Part shown: positions 24,262-34,066 of the stretch, piece after piece
Layout of the letters: each line of letters begins with the position of its first letter
How positions within the stretch are numbered: the stretch's first letter is position 1
DNA from: Chloroflexota bacterium
Lineage (GTDB): Bacteria > Chloroflexota > Anaerolineae > Anaerolineales > E44-bin32
Direction: 5' to 3'
Length of the DNA stretch: 52,136 bases
Assembly: GCA_024277995.1 (NCBI GenBank)
Contig: JAJRUD010000147.1
Coordinates: forward strand, 1 to 52,136
Made by a program: the position numbers and the translations under genes
Notes under the pieces: model-generated
The model's input: the letters and a program-made list of their open reading frames with translations, nothing else
What the model was told of the DNA's origin: nothing
Databases searched by the model: none

Positions 24262-26535
24262 GTGGGCCACGTGGTGCCGCGGCCCGACGCCGTGGCGAAG
24301 GTGACCGGGGCGGCCAGGTTCGCCGACGACTACGATTTCCCCGGGCTGCTGCACGGCCGGGCGCTGCGCGCCGGCGTGCCGCACGCCATCCTCAAACGGC
24401 TGGACGTGGCGAAGGCCAAAGACCTTCCGGGCGTCGTGGCGGTGCTGACCGCCGAGGACATCCCCGGCGAGCGCAACCACGGGCTGGTGATCCACGATTG
24501 GCCGGCGCTGGTGGGGGTGGGCGAGAAGGTGCGCTACGTGGGCGACGCGGTGGCCCTGGTGGCGGCGGAGAGGCGCGAGATCGCCACACAGGCGCTGGAG
24601 CTGATCGAGGCCGAGTATGAGCCCCTGCCCGTGGTGAGCGATCCTGTCCAGGCCCGTCAGCCAGATGCGCCGCTGGTGCACGAGAGCGGCAACCTGCTCA
24701 AACACATCAAGGTGCGCAAGGGTGATATCGAAGAGGGCTTCGCCCAGGCGGAGGTCATCCTGGACGAGGTGTACCACACGCCCACCATGGAGCACGCCTT
24801 CATGGAGCCCGAGTGCAGCATCGCACGCCTCACAGCGGAGGGGCGCATCGAGGTCTACGTGGGGTCCCAGATCCCTTATGCCGACCGCGATCAGATCGCC
24901 CGCTGTCTGGCGCTGCCGCCGGAGAAGGTGCGCGTGATCGGGACGCTGATCGGCGGCGGTTTCGGTGGCAAGGAGGACATCGCTGGCCAGATCCACGCCG
25001 CGCTGCTGGCGCAGGCCACCGGCCGACCGGTGAAGGTGCTCTACGATCGCCACGAGAGCCTGCTGGTGCACCCCAAGCGCCACGCGACTCAGATCCGTGT
25101 GCGGCTGGGAGTCAAGCGGGACGGCACGCTGGTGGCGGCGCAGACCGAGCTCTACGGCGACTCCGGGGCCTACGCCTCGCTGGGGGAAAAGGTGATGACC
25201 CGCGCCACCACCCATTCCACCGGTCCCTACATCGTGCCGCACGTCAAGGCCGATTGCTATGCCATGTACACCAACAACCCGCCCTCGGGCGCCTTCCGCG
25301 GCTTCGGTGTGACGCAGTCGTGCTTCGCGGTGGAGTCGGCCATGGACCAGTTGGCCGAGCGCCTGGGCATGGATCCCGTCGAGCTGCGGCGCAAGAACGC
25401 GCTGCGCGTGGGATCCGTGACCAACACGGGGCAGCTGCTGACGGAGTCCGTCGGCCTGTTGGAATGCATCGACAGGGTGGAGGCCGAGATGCGCCGCCTG
25501 AGCGGCGGCCGGGATCCCTTCAAGCCGCAGGTGGTTCCGGGCGCGCCCAACCGGGTGCGGGCCTGGGGGCTGGCGGTGGCCTTCAAGAACACGGGCCTGG
25601 GCGGCGGCGCGCCGGACAAGGCCTCCGCGGAGGTGGAACTCTTCACCGACGGCACCGCCGAAGTGCGCACCTCCTCGGCCGAGATCGGCCAGGGCCTGGT
25701 GGCCGTGCTGCAGATGATCGCCGCCGAGGAGCTGTCGCTGCCGCTGGAGAAGGTGCGCGTGCTGCTCTCCGACACCGACCTGACGCCCGATGGCGGCCCA
25801 ACCACGGCCTCGCGTCAGACCTACGTCACGGGCAACGCCGTGCGCCTGGCCTCCGACGTGGTGCGCCAGGCGGTGGCAACGACCCTGGCGGAGAAGTACG
25901 ACGTGCCGCCGGAGGGAGTGCGCTTCGTCGAAGGTCTGGCCCAGGTGAACGGGCACAGCGTGCCCCTGGGCGAGGCGGTGGCCATGATGAAGGCCGAAGG
26001 CCGCGAGCCCAAAGCGACCTACGAGTATTGGGCGCCCAAGACCCAACCGCTGGGCACCGGCGGCGACATGCACTTCGCGTATTCCTTCGCGACCCAGGCC
26101 GCTGAGGTGGAGGTGGACCTGGAGACGGGGGAGGTGCGCGTGCTGCGCGTCATCGCCGCCAACGACGTGGGGCGTGTCATCAACCCGCTGGGCCTGCAGG
26201 GGCAGATCGAGGGCGGGGTCATGATGGGCCTGGGCAACGCCTTGACGGAAGAGTTCATCGTCGAGGAGGGCCGGGTCATCACCGATCGGCTGGCCCGCTA
26301 TCGCATGCCCTCCATCGTGCTCACGCCGCAGATCATCCCCATCGTCGTCGAACACCCGACTGGCGAGGGCCCCTACGGCGCCAAGGGTATCGGTGAGATC
26401 TCGAGCATCCCCACCACGCCCGCCATCACCAACGCTGTCTACCACGCCACCGGCGTGCGCGTGAAGCGCCTGCCCGTGGACCAGGATTGGCTGGCGCGCG
26501 AGATCGCCCGCCGGGAGAGGCCGCAGGATGTCTGA
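24262..26535 (+). CDS. Molybdenum hydroxylase 1, molybdopterin-binding subunit (xanthine dehydrogenase type)
   Basis: This is the large catalytic subunit, about 757 residues. It keeps IGGGFGGKED (cofactor loop), GAFRGFG with the substrate-orienting Arg, and GAKGIGEIS with the catalytic Glu near the C-terminus. It lacks the AYxCSFR loop of CO dehydrogenase, so a purine or other N-heterocycle hydroxylase is likely. GTG 24262 has GAGGGA nine bases upstream. The coding frame is continuous with the preceding FeS gene apart from one TAG. It overlaps the NUDIX remnant by eight bases. Selenium dependence is suggested only by the yqeB/yqeC/ssnA context. Confidence 0.88.
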   Translation: MGHVVPRPDAVAKVTGAARFADDYDFPGLLHGRALRAGVPHAILKRLDVAKAKDLPGVVAVLTAEDIPGERNHGLVIHDWPALVGVGEKVRYVGDAVALVAAERREIATQALELIEAEYEPLPVVSDPVQARQPDAPLVHESGNLLKHIKVRKGDIEEGFAQAEVILDEVYHTPTMEHAFMEPECSIARLTAEGRIEVYVGSQIPYADRDQIARCLALPPEKVRVIGTLIGGGFGGKEDIAGQIHAALLAQATGRPVKVLYDRHESLLVHPKRHATQIRVRLGVKRDGTLVAAQTELYGDSGAYASLGEKVMTRATTHSTGPYIVPHVKADCYAMYTNNPPSGAFRGFGVTQSCFAVESAMDQLAERLGMDPVELRRKNALRVGSVTNTGQLLTESVGLLECIDRVEAEMRRLSGGRDPFKPQVVPGAPNRVRAWGLAVAFKNTGLGGGAPDKASAEVELFTDGTAEVRTSSAEIGQGLVAVLQMIAAEELSLPLEKVRVLLSDTDLTPDGGPTTASRQTYVTGNAVRLASDVVRQAVATTLAEKYDVPPEGVRFVEGLAQVNGHSVPLGEAVAMMKAEGREPKATYEYWAPKTQPLGTGGDMHFAYSFATQAAEVEVDLETGEVRVLRVIAANDVGRVINPLGLQGQIEGGVMMGLGNALTEEFIVEEGRVITDRLARYRMPSIVLTPQIIPIVVEHPTGEGPYGAKGIGEISSIPTTPAITNAVYHATGVRVKRLPVDQDWLAREIARRERPQDV

Positions 26536-26845
26536 GCCCGGTCGTTGGCTGACGTGGGAGCGGGAGACCCATGCCCTGGCGCAGACCAGCCTCCACTACG
26601 CGTCCAACGAATACGAGCGCCAGCGCGCCGCCCGGCTGCTGGACTTCGCGGCGGAGATGGTCGCCGCGCACAGTGACCTGCCGCAAGAGGCTACCCGCGC
26701 CGCCTTCACCGCCCAGCCGGGCTGCGTGACGCCCAAGGTGGACGTGCGCGGCGCCGTTTTCCGCGGTGATTCGCTGCTCATCGTCCAGGAAGCCATGGAT
26801 GGTGGCTGGACTCTGCCGGGCGGCTGGGCGACCGTGTTCCATTAA
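26528..26845 (+). pseudogene. Truncated NUDIX hydrolase, N-terminal part only
   Basis: The 105 residues match the N-terminal helical domain of a common NUDIX family (WERETHALAQTSLHYA...ERQRAARLL) and the first strands of the NUDIX fold (TPKVDVRGAVFRGDSLLIVQE, WTLPGGWA). The frame stops three codons after GGWA, before the catalytic GX5EX7REUXEEXGU box. No continuation is visible because the SsnA gene starts 12 bases later. It is therefore a broken gene, probably by deletion of its 3' half, or a short non-catalytic product. Intact relatives hydrolyse nucleoside diphosphate derivatives. Confidence 0.8.
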
Positions 26846-26856
26846 GGAAGGTGAAC

Positions 26857-28212
26857 ATGTTGATACACAACGCCCGACTGGTGACCTGGGAGCAGCCCAA
26901 CCGTCTGCTGGAGGGCCACGCCCTGCTCATTCGCGAGGGGCGCATCGCCGAGATCGGCCCGCAAGCGGACCTGCGCGCGAAGCATGCACAGGAAGAACTG
27001 CTGGACGCACAGGGCCAGCTTGTGATGCCGGGCAACATCTGCGCCCACACCCACTTTTACGGCGCCTTCGCGCGCGGCATGGCCATCCCCGGGCGCCCGC
27101 CGCGCGATTTCCCCGACATCCTGCGCAAGCTGTGGTGGCCGCTGGACAAATCGCTCACTGCCGATGACGTGCGCTATTCGGCGCTGGTGTGCCTGATCGA
27201 CGCCATCAAACACGGCACCACCACGCTCATCGACCATCATGCCTCCCCCAACGCCATCGAAGGATCGCTGGACGTCATCGCCCAGGCCGTGGACCAGTCC
27301 GGCCTGCGGGCTGTGTTGTGCTACGAGGTCACTGACCGCGATGGGCCGGAAAAGGCTCGCCTGGGGATCGAGGAGAACGTGCGCTTCCTGCGCCGCTGTC
27401 AGCAGGGACCCGTCGCCGAGGGGCGGGTGCGGGCCACCTTCGGGCTGCACGCCAGCCTGACGCTCTCCGACGAGACCCTGGAGGCTTGCCGTGCCGCGGC
27501 CCCTGAGGGGGCCGGCTTCCACATCCACGTGGCAGAGCACGAGGAGGACGAATACGACAGCCTGGCCAGGTCGGGGCTGCGCGCCGTCGACAGGCTTCAA
27601 CGTCATGGTATCCTGGGGGGACGGAGCATCGTGGCGCATGCGGTTCACGTCGATGCCCGCGAACTGGAACTGCTCAAAGAGAGCGGGACCTGGGTCACGC
27701 ATCAGCCGCGCTCCAATATGAACAACGCGGTGGGCGTGGCTGATGTCGAGTCCATGATGCGGGCCGGGGTGCCGGTGTGCCTGGGCAACGACGGGTTCTC
27801 GAACGCGATGTGGGTCGAGTGGAAGACGGCCTATTTGTTGCACAAGGCATGGCGTCGTGACCCACGCCGCATGCCGGGCGACTTGGTGGTGCAGATGGCG
27901 GTGCACAACAACGCCGCGCTGGCGGGGCAGTTCTTTCCCGAAGCGCCGCTGGGCGTGCTGGTCCCCGGCGCGTACGCTGATTTGATCTTCGTGGACTACC
28001 ATGCCACCACGCCGCTGGGGGAGGGGAATCTGCCCTGGCACATCATCTTCGGCTTTCACGAATCGATGGTCACCACGACGATGGTGAATGGTAAAGTGTT
28101 GATGAAGGACCGTCGGCTGCTGACGCTGGACGAGGCGGAGATCACCGCCCGGGCGCGCGAGCTGGTGCCGGCGGTCTGGGAGCGCTACCGGGGCTATGTC
28201 CCGGCGGATTGA
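26857..28212 (+). CDS. ssnA: SsnA-type selenium-metabolism-linked aminohydrolase
   Basis: The 451-residue protein has ICAHTHFYGAFARGMAIPGRP (metal HxH), LRKLWWPLDKSLTADDVRYSALV and HGTTTLIDHHASPNAIEGSLD, which together are distinctive of SsnA. HVAEHEEDE and GNDGFSNAMW supply the remaining amidohydrolase residues. SsnA is found with selenium-dependent molybdenum hydroxylases and takes part in anaerobic purine catabolism, probably as a purine-ring deaminase or hydrolase. ATG 26857 with AAGGAAGG is preferred over GTG 26851. It lies between the first hydroxylase and the F420 genes. Confidence 0.9.
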   Translation: MLIHNARLVTWEQPNRLLEGHALLIREGRIAEIGPQADLRAKHAQEELLDAQGQLVMPGNICAHTHFYGAFARGMAIPGRPPRDFPDILRKLWWPLDKSLTADDVRYSALVCLIDAIKHGTTTLIDHHASPNAIEGSLDVIAQAVDQSGLRAVLCYEVTDRDGPEKARLGIEENVRFLRRCQQGPVAEGRVRATFGLHASLTLSDETLEACRAAAPEGAGFHIHVAEHEEDEYDSLARSGLRAVDRLQRHGILGGRSIVAHAVHVDARELELLKESGTWVTHQPRSNMNNAVGVADVESMMRAGVPVCLGNDGFSNAMWVEWKTAYLLHKAWRRDPRRMPGDLVVQMAVHNNAALAGQFFPEAPLGVLVPGAYADLIFVDYHATTPLGEGNLPWHIIFGFHESMVTTTMVNGKVLMKDRRLLTLDEAEITARARELVPAVWERYRGYVPAD

Positions 28213-28250
28213 GGGACGACGGTCTATTGACCGCGCGACATGGAGAGACC

Positions 28251-28931
28251 ATGACTGATCGACTGATCCTGACCCTGGGAATACTGGGCGGCACGGGCAA
28301 GGAAGGTTCGGGCCTGGCCTATCGCTGGGCCAAGGCGGGCTATCACATCATCATCGGCTCTCGCACGCTGGAGAAGGCGCAGCGCGCCGCGCAGGCCGTG
28401 AACGAGCGGCTGGGGCGCGAGGTGGCGGCGGGCATGCTCAACGAGGACGCGGCGCGTCTGTGCGACATCGCCGTGCTCACCGTTCCCTACAGTGCCCACC
28501 GCGCCACGCTCGAGGCCTTGAAAGACAAGCTGCAGGGCAAGGTGCTCGTGGACGTGACCGTGCCGCTCAAACCACCGGAAGTGTGGGTGGTGAACGTACC
28601 CGAAGCGGGAAGCGCCAGCATGGAGGCGCAGCAGATCCTGGGCGAAGGCGTCCAGGTGGTGGCCGCGTTCCAGAACATCTCCCACGAACATCTGCTGGAT
28701 GACCACCCGGTCCCCTGCGATGTCCTGGTCTGTGGGAATAGCGAGGCGGCCCGCGAGCAGGTGCTGCAGCTGGCGGCGGCCGCCGATCTCACCGGGTGGG
28801 ACGCCGGCCCACTGCAGAACGCGGTGGTTGCCGAAGGGTTGACCAGCGTCCTGATCGGGATCAACCGGCGCTACAAGATGCGCGGCGCCGGCATACGCAT
28901 CACGGGCGAACAGCAGCCGCCTGTAGATTGA
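28251..28931 (+). CDS. npdG: NADPH-dependent F420 reductase
   Basis: The 226-residue protein opens with LGILGGTGKEGSGLAYRWAKAGYHIIIGSR, the NADP-binding Rossmann motif of the F420:NADP+ oxidoreductase family. VDVTVPL and VVAAFQNISHEHLLD are further conserved parts. It exchanges hydride between NADPH and F420. ATG 28251 follows GGAGAG; the frame extends 14 codons upstream without a better start. It directly follows ssnA and opens the F420 gene set, so it probably supplies F420H2 to the local reductases or recovers NADPH from it. Confidence 0.92.
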   Translation: MTDRLILTLGILGGTGKEGSGLAYRWAKAGYHIIIGSRTLEKAQRAAQAVNERLGREVAAGMLNEDAARLCDIAVLTVPYSAHRATLEALKDKLQGKVLVDVTVPLKPPEVWVVNVPEAGSASMEAQQILGEGVQVVAAFQNISHEHLLDDHPVPCDVLVCGNSEAAREQVLQLAAAADLTGWDAGPLQNAVVAEGLTSVLIGINRRYKMRGAGIRITGEQQPPVD

Positions 28932-28941
28932 CGTTCACGCC

Positions 28942-29706
28942 ATGGCCGCCAGCATGAGCCTCACCGCGCTGCCGGGGTTCCCCAGAATCCGTCCGGGGGA
29001 TGACCTGGCAGCCCTCATCCTGGAGGGGCTCGAGGCGGCCGCGCTGCGCCTGGAGGCGGGCGACGTGATCGTCGTCGCTCAGAAGGTGGTCTCCAAGGCC
29101 GAAGGGCGGCTGGTGGACCTGCAGGACGTCACCCCTTCAGCGCCGGCCCACGAGCTGGCTGAGCGGGCGGAGAAGGATCCGCGCCTTGTCGAGCTCATCC
29201 TGCTCGAGAGCCGCGAGGTGCTGCGCGTCCGGCCCGGCCTGATCATCGTCGAACACCGCCTGGGCTTCGTCTGCGCCAACGCCGGCATCGACCATTCCAA
29301 CGTCGACCAGGCTGCAGGGGAACGGGTGCTGTTGCTGCCGGAGGACCCCGATGCCTCCGCCCGGCGGCTGCGTGATCGGCTGGAGGCGGCCTGCGGCGTC
29401 CGACCGGCTGTGCTCATCATCGACTCGCACGGCCGGGCCTGGCGCATGGGCACCGTCGGCGTGGCGATCGGCGTGGCCGGGCTCCCAGCGTTGTTGGACC
29501 TGCGCGGCAGGCCGGATCTCTTCGGGCGCAGGTTGCAGGTGACGCAGGTGGGATTGGCCGACGAGGTGGCTGCAGCCGCCTCGTTGTTGATGGGGCAGGC
29601 GGACGAAGGGTGTCCGGTGGTCCATCTGCGCGGCCTGCGCTATCCGCCGCACGACGGGTCGCTGGCGGAACTGCTGCGCCCGCGCGAGTTGGACCTGTTT
29701 CGCTGA
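28942..29706 (+). CDS. cofE: Coenzyme F420-0:L-glutamate ligase
   Basis: The 254-residue protein matches CofE and the N-terminal domain of FbiB: LEAGDVIVVAQKVVSKAEGR near residue 38, PGLIIVEHRLGFVCANAGIDHSNVD (about 94-118), and IIDSHGRAWRMGTVGVAIGVAG. It adds glutamates to F420-0 in a GTP-dependent reaction. It lies 10 bases after npdG. The nitroreductase domain that is fused to it in mycobacterial FbiB is encoded separately at 30372-30983. Confidence 0.92.
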   Translation: MAASMSLTALPGFPRIRPGDDLAALILEGLEAAALRLEAGDVIVVAQKVVSKAEGRLVDLQDVTPSAPAHELAERAEKDPRLVELILLESREVLRVRPGLIIVEHRLGFVCANAGIDHSNVDQAAGERVLLLPEDPDASARRLRDRLEAACGVRPAVLIIDSHGRAWRMGTVGVAIGVAGLPALLDLRGRPDLFGRRLQVTQVGLADEVAAAASLLMGQADEGCPVVHLRGLRYPPHDGSLAELLRPRELDLFR

Positions 29707-29835
29707 TGCCGACCCTGCAGGTCGTGGGCCGAGGTTGGTGCAGCAGCGGTATGATTAGGGATGTGCAGGGTGCCGGCGAGAGCCAGCCCCCGGCCGCTCA
29801 CAGGAGAGCGACATTGCCCTGTGCAGCAGAGAGAC

Positions 29836-29910
29836 CTGTGACTTGAGACTTGCGACTTGTGTCTTGCGTCCTGCCTCCCGTATCTCATGTCCTGCGTCCT
29901 GCGTCTCTCT
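29836..29910. repeat. Degenerate ACTTG/TCCTGCGTC low-complexity repeat
   Basis: A 75-base run made of variants of GACTTGAG and GTCCTGC occupies part of the gap 29707-29973. It is unlike the flanking GC-rich coding DNA. I see no gene or promoter in it. Confidence 0.55.
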
Positions 29911-29973
29911 ACCCGCTGCCCTCGCAGACACGCTTGACCCCTCGTCGGGCCTGCGCATGTGCTGGAGGTGGTT

Positions 29974-30375
29974 GTGGAATCGATAATACCCCTGGAAGTC
30001 CGTCACCTGTTCTCGGATGGTATCCGGGCTTTCGCTTTTCTGGCGACCATCATGCCGGATGGTTCGCCGCAGGTGACGCCGGTATGGTTCGACATGCAGG
30101 ACGACTTGATCCGGATCAACACGCGCAAAGGCCGCGTCAAGGAGCGCAACATGCGCGCCCGGCCCAAGGTGGCTCTGGCCATCATGGACCCCGAGAATCC
30201 GCTGCGCTACGTGCAGATCCGGGGCGAGGTGGTGGAGATGGTCGAGGAAGGCGCCGTCGAGCACCTCGACCGCCTGATCGAGAAGTACACCCTGCCTGCG
30301 GATTACGGGAGCCCGCCGCGGACGGAGCGTGTGATGTGCAAGATCCGTCCTGAGGCGGTGACCGTGGGGGCATGA
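29974..30375 (+). CDS. PPOX-class, probably F420-binding, split-barrel protein
   Basis: The 133-residue protein has the flavin-reductase-like split barrel of the pyridoxamine-oxidase (PPOX) family: FAFLATIMPDGSPQVTPVWFDM, LIRINTRKGRVKERNMRARPKVAL, and YVQIRGEVVEM. Close relatives (FDOR-B, Rv1155-like) bind F420. GTG 29974 with GGAGG five bases upstream is preferred over GTG 29959. It overlaps the nitroreductase by four bases and sits between cofE and cofD, which supports F420 use. The substrate is not evident. Confidence 0.82.
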   Translation: MESIIPLEVRHLFSDGIRAFAFLATIMPDGSPQVTPVWFDMQDDLIRINTRKGRVKERNMRARPKVALAIMDPENPLRYVQIRGEVVEMVEEGAVEHLDRLIEKYTLPADYGSPPRTERVMCKIRPEAVTVGA

Positions 30376-30983
30376 AGGCGGCAGAGGCTTTCTATGCCCT
30401 GGTGCGCGAGCGGCGCTCCATCCGGCGCTTCGAGCGGCGGCCCGTGCCGCGCGAGAAGTTGCTGCGCATCCTGCAGGCCGCGACGCGAGCACCCTCGGCA
30501 CACAATCGCCAGCCGTGGCGCTTCGTGGTGGTGCAGCAGGTTGAGGTGCGCCGGCGGCTGGTGGAAGCGATGGAAGCCTCCTGGAGGGAGGATCTGGCCA
30601 GGGAGGGCCTGCCCGCAGCGGAGATCGAAGCCAGGATGGGACGCAATCGGAAACGGCTGCTGGGCGCGCCGGCGCTGCTGATCATGGGCCTGAGCATGGA
30701 AGACATGGACCGCTACCCTGACGAAAGGCGGCAGAGGGCGGAACACATCATGGCTGTACAGAGCGTGGCCATGGCCGGAGCGCTCTCGCTCCTGGCGGCC
30801 CAGGCCGAGGGGCTCGGCGCGTGCTGGGTCTGTGCGCCGCTTTTCGCTCCCGATGCCGTGCGCCGCGTGTTGAACCTGCCGCAGGACTGGCAGCCGCAGG
30901 GCGCGGTCTTGCTCGGTTATCCGGAGGGTGCCGGAGCCGGGACGGCGCGCCGGCCGCTGGACCAGGTGGTGATGTGGCGATGA
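30372..30983 (+). CDS. Nitroreductase-family protein, candidate dehydro-F420-0 reductase
   Basis: This 203-residue protein starts with the nitroreductase motif RRSIRRFERRPVPREKLLRILQAATRAPSAHNRQPWRF (about residues 14-52) that binds FMN. GLGACWVCAPLFAP near residue 155 resembles the C-terminal domain of FbiB, which reduces dehydro-F420-0 to F420-0. Its location between cofE and cofD, joined to cofD by an ATGA overlap, supports that function as a stand-alone version. A general nitroreductase is the alternative. Confidence 0.8.
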   Translation: MKAAEAFYALVRERRSIRRFERRPVPREKLLRILQAATRAPSAHNRQPWRFVVVQQVEVRRRLVEAMEASWREDLAREGLPAAEIEARMGRNRKRLLGAPALLIMGLSMEDMDRYPDERRQRAEHIMAVQSVAMAGALSLLAAQAEGLGACWVCAPLFAPDAVRRVLNLPQDWQPQGAVLLGYPEGAGAGTARRPLDQVVMWR

Positions 30984-31927
30984 AGGTGGTGGCACTGGCG
31001 GGCGGCGTGGGGGGCGCCAAATTGGTGCAGGGTCTGGCTGGCACTCTGCCGCCGGACTCGCTCAGCGTGGTGGTCAATACGGGCGACGATTTCGAGCACC
31101 TGGGCCTGCGCATCTGCCCCGACCTGGACACGGTGGTCTACACGCTGGCCGGCCTGGCCGATCCGCAGCGCGGCTGGGGCCGGGCGGATGAGAGCTGGAA
31201 TTTCCTGCAGGCCCTGGGGTCGCTGGGCGGCCCCACCTGGTTCCGCATCGGCGATCGGGACCTGGCGATGCATGTGGAGCGCACACACCGGATGCGCGCC
31301 GGCCAGCGGCTGAGCCGGGTGACGGCCGACCTGTGCCGGACGCTGGGGGTGTCCGTACGGGTGCTGCCCATGAGCGACGATCCGGTGAGCACGATGGTGC
31401 TCACCGAAGAGGGGGAATTGTCCTTCCAGGAGTACTTCGTCGCCCGGCGCTGCACGCCGCGCGTGCAGGGCTTTCGCTTCCAGGGCGCGCAGCGGGCCAG
31501 GCCAGCGCCCGGTGTGCTGCAGGCCATCGAGACCGCCGCGCTGGTCGTGTTCTGCCCCTCCAACCCCTGGGTGAGCCTGGACCCCATCCTGGCGGTCTCC
31601 GGCATGCGCCAGGCCCTGGTTTCGAAGACCGTCGTGGCCGTCTCGCCCATCGTCGGAGGGCGGGCGATCAAAGGGCCGGCGGCGAAGATGTTCGCTGAAT
31701 TGGGCGTGGAGCCCACGGCCCTGGCTGTGGCGGAACATTACAATTGTCTGTTGAAGGCGTTCGTGCTCGATCAGGAGGACCGTGACCAGGAACGGGAGAT
31801 AGCGGCCCTGGGTTTGCAGACGCTCGTCGCGCAGACGATCATGCGATCCATCGAGGACCGCCTGGCTCTGGCGCGCGCCGTCATCGAATTCGCGCAAGGA
31901 TTATTGGTGGGGGAGGTATCCGTGTGA
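30980..31927 (+). CDS. cofD: LPPG/EPPG:FO phosphotransferase
   Basis: The true start is ATG 30980, overlapping the previous stop; the open frame upstream is a shadow. The 315-residue protein begins MKVVALAGGVGGAKLVQGL, the CofD nucleotide-binding motif, and continues with VVVNTGDDFEHLGLRICPDLDTVVYTLAGL and CPSNPWVSLDPIL. It joins the activated lactyl, enolpyruvyl or glyceryl phosphate group to FO. A GTGA overlap couples it to cofC. Confidence 0.95.
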   Translation: MKVVALAGGVGGAKLVQGLAGTLPPDSLSVVVNTGDDFEHLGLRICPDLDTVVYTLAGLADPQRGWGRADESWNFLQALGSLGGPTWFRIGDRDLAMHVERTHRMRAGQRLSRVTADLCRTLGVSVRVLPMSDDPVSTMVLTEEGELSFQEYFVARRCTPRVQGFRFQGAQRARPAPGVLQAIETAALVVFCPSNPWVSLDPILAVSGMRQALVSKTVVAVSPIVGGRAIKGPAAKMFAELGVEPTALAVAEHYNCLLKAFVLDQEDRDQEREIAALGLQTLVAQTIMRSIEDRLALARAVIEFAQGLLVGEVSV

Positions 31928-32553
31928 CCATCTGGGCGATCGTGCCTGTCAAGCCCCTGAACCGTGCCAAGTCTCGTCTGGCCCCGGTACTGACGCGCGA
32001 GCAGCGCGCCAGGTTGAGCCGGCGGCTGCTCGTGAATACGCTGGACGTGCTGGCGAAGGTGCCGGCCATTGAGCACACGCTCGTCGTCAGCCGCGATTCG
32101 AGCGCGCTGGCACTGGCGCGCAAGCACGGGGCGCGCACGGTGACCGAGCGCGGCAAGCCGCGCCTGGACCGGGCGTTGATCCGGGCCACGCTCGTGGCGC
32201 AGGGATACGGGGTCTCAGCGGTGCTCGTGCTGCCGGCGGACCTGCCCCTGATCACCGCCGAGGCCATCGAGGACTTCATCGCCCACGCCAAGGAAGCCCC
32301 GATCGTGGTGCTGGCGCCCGACCATCACGGCACGGGCACCAACGCTTTGTTGTCGGCGCCTCCCGGCCTCATCGAGTATGAATTCGGCCCGGACAGTTTC
32401 CACCGCCATCTGGCGCGCGCTCAGGAAAGCGGCGTGCGCGTGGAGGTTTGCAGCTTGCCTTCAGTGGCCCTGGACCTCGACAATCCGGAGGACCTGGAGC
32501 AGTTGGGCGCAGAATGGCGGGAAGCGATTGTCAATTCAACCGAGAGGGAGTAA
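31924..32553 (+). CDS. cofC: 2-phospho-L-lactate/phosphoenolpyruvate guanylyltransferase
   Basis: The 209-residue protein starts at GTG overlapping the cofD stop. It has [20 protein letters not shown] at the N-terminus and [15 protein letters not shown] (about 100-115), the CofC pattern of the nucleotidyltransferase fold. It activates the phosphorylated C3 acid with GTP for CofD. With cofE, cofD and the nitroreductase, every late F420 step is encoded here. The FO synthase gene (fbiC or cofG/cofH) is not in the window. Confidence 0.94.
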   Translation: MTIWAIVPVKPLNRAKSRLAPVLTREQRARLSRRLLVNTLDVLAKVPAIEHTLVVSRDSSALALARKHGARTVTERGKPRLDRALIRATLVAQGYGVSAVLVLPADLPLITAEAIEDFIAHAKEAPIVVLAPDHHGTGTNALLSAPPGLIEYEFGPDSFHRHLARAQESGVRVEVCSLPSVALDLDNPEDLEQLGAEWREAIVNSTERE

Positions 32554-32558
32554 GGGAT

Positions 32559-33563
<1,005 letters not shown>

Positions 33564-33572
33564 GAGGCGCTC

Positions 33573-34058
33573 TTGGAACAGCAGACCAGTCGCGTCAAAC
33601 AGCCAAACTCGCTGCACTGCTTCGTTTGTGGTGTGGAGAACAGCTATGGCCTGGGCATGGCCTTCTACGAGGTCGGCCCGGGGCAGGTGGAGGCACGCTA
33701 CACTGTGCCGGAGCGCTACCAGGGCTATCCCGGCGTGGTCCACGGCGGCATCATCGCCGCCATGCTGGACGAGGTGGTGGGCCGCGCCACCATGGTGGGC
33801 GAAAACCACCACTTCATGGTCACGGCCAAGCTCCAGGTCCACTATCGCAAGCCGGTTCCCATCGGCCAGCCACTGCGCCTGACGGGGCATGTGGTGCGAC
33901 GCAGGGGCCGGTTGGCCGTCTGCCGCGGCGAACTGTGGCTGCCCGACGGGACACTGGGCGCCGAGGCGGAGGCCACGCTGGCTGACTACCCTGGCGGGCA
34001 GGTGGATCCGGAGCAGTTGGAAGCGCTGGGTTGGAAAGTCTACCCCGACGAGGAGTGA
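33573..34058 (+). CDS. PaaI-type hotdog thioesterase
   Basis: The 161-residue protein starts at TTG behind GGAGG. YPGVVHGGIIAAMLDEVVGRA is the catalytic segment of the PaaI/YbgC-like hotdog thioesterases, and FMVTAKLQVHYRKPVPIGQPL follows. The N-terminal CFVCGVEN motif is common in this branch. It would hydrolyse an acyl-CoA thioester, with unknown substrate. It sits 10 bases after the LLM gene and 9 before the next FAD subunit. Confidence 0.85.
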   Translation: MEQQTSRVKQPNSLHCFVCGVENSYGLGMAFYEVGPGQVEARYTVPERYQGYPGVVHGGIIAAMLDEVVGRATMVGENHHFMVTAKLQVHYRKPVPIGQPLRLTGHVVRRRGRLAVCRGELWLPDGTLGAEAEATLADYPGGQVDPEQLEALGWKVYPDEE

Positions 34059-34066
34059 GGGTTTCC

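Noticed and set aside
23014-26445. Very long minus-strand open frame (1143 codons) opposite hydroxylase 1
   Set aside because: It is antisense to FAD, FeS and Mo subunit genes with intact motifs. His/Gly/Arg-rich composition and no ribosome-binding site mark it as a high-GC shadow.
24262-26535. Carbon monoxide dehydrogenase large subunit (CoxL)
   Set aside because: None of the three Mo subunits has the AYxCSFR active-site loop; they have the xanthine-dehydrogenase-type AFRGFG or AYRGYG motif.
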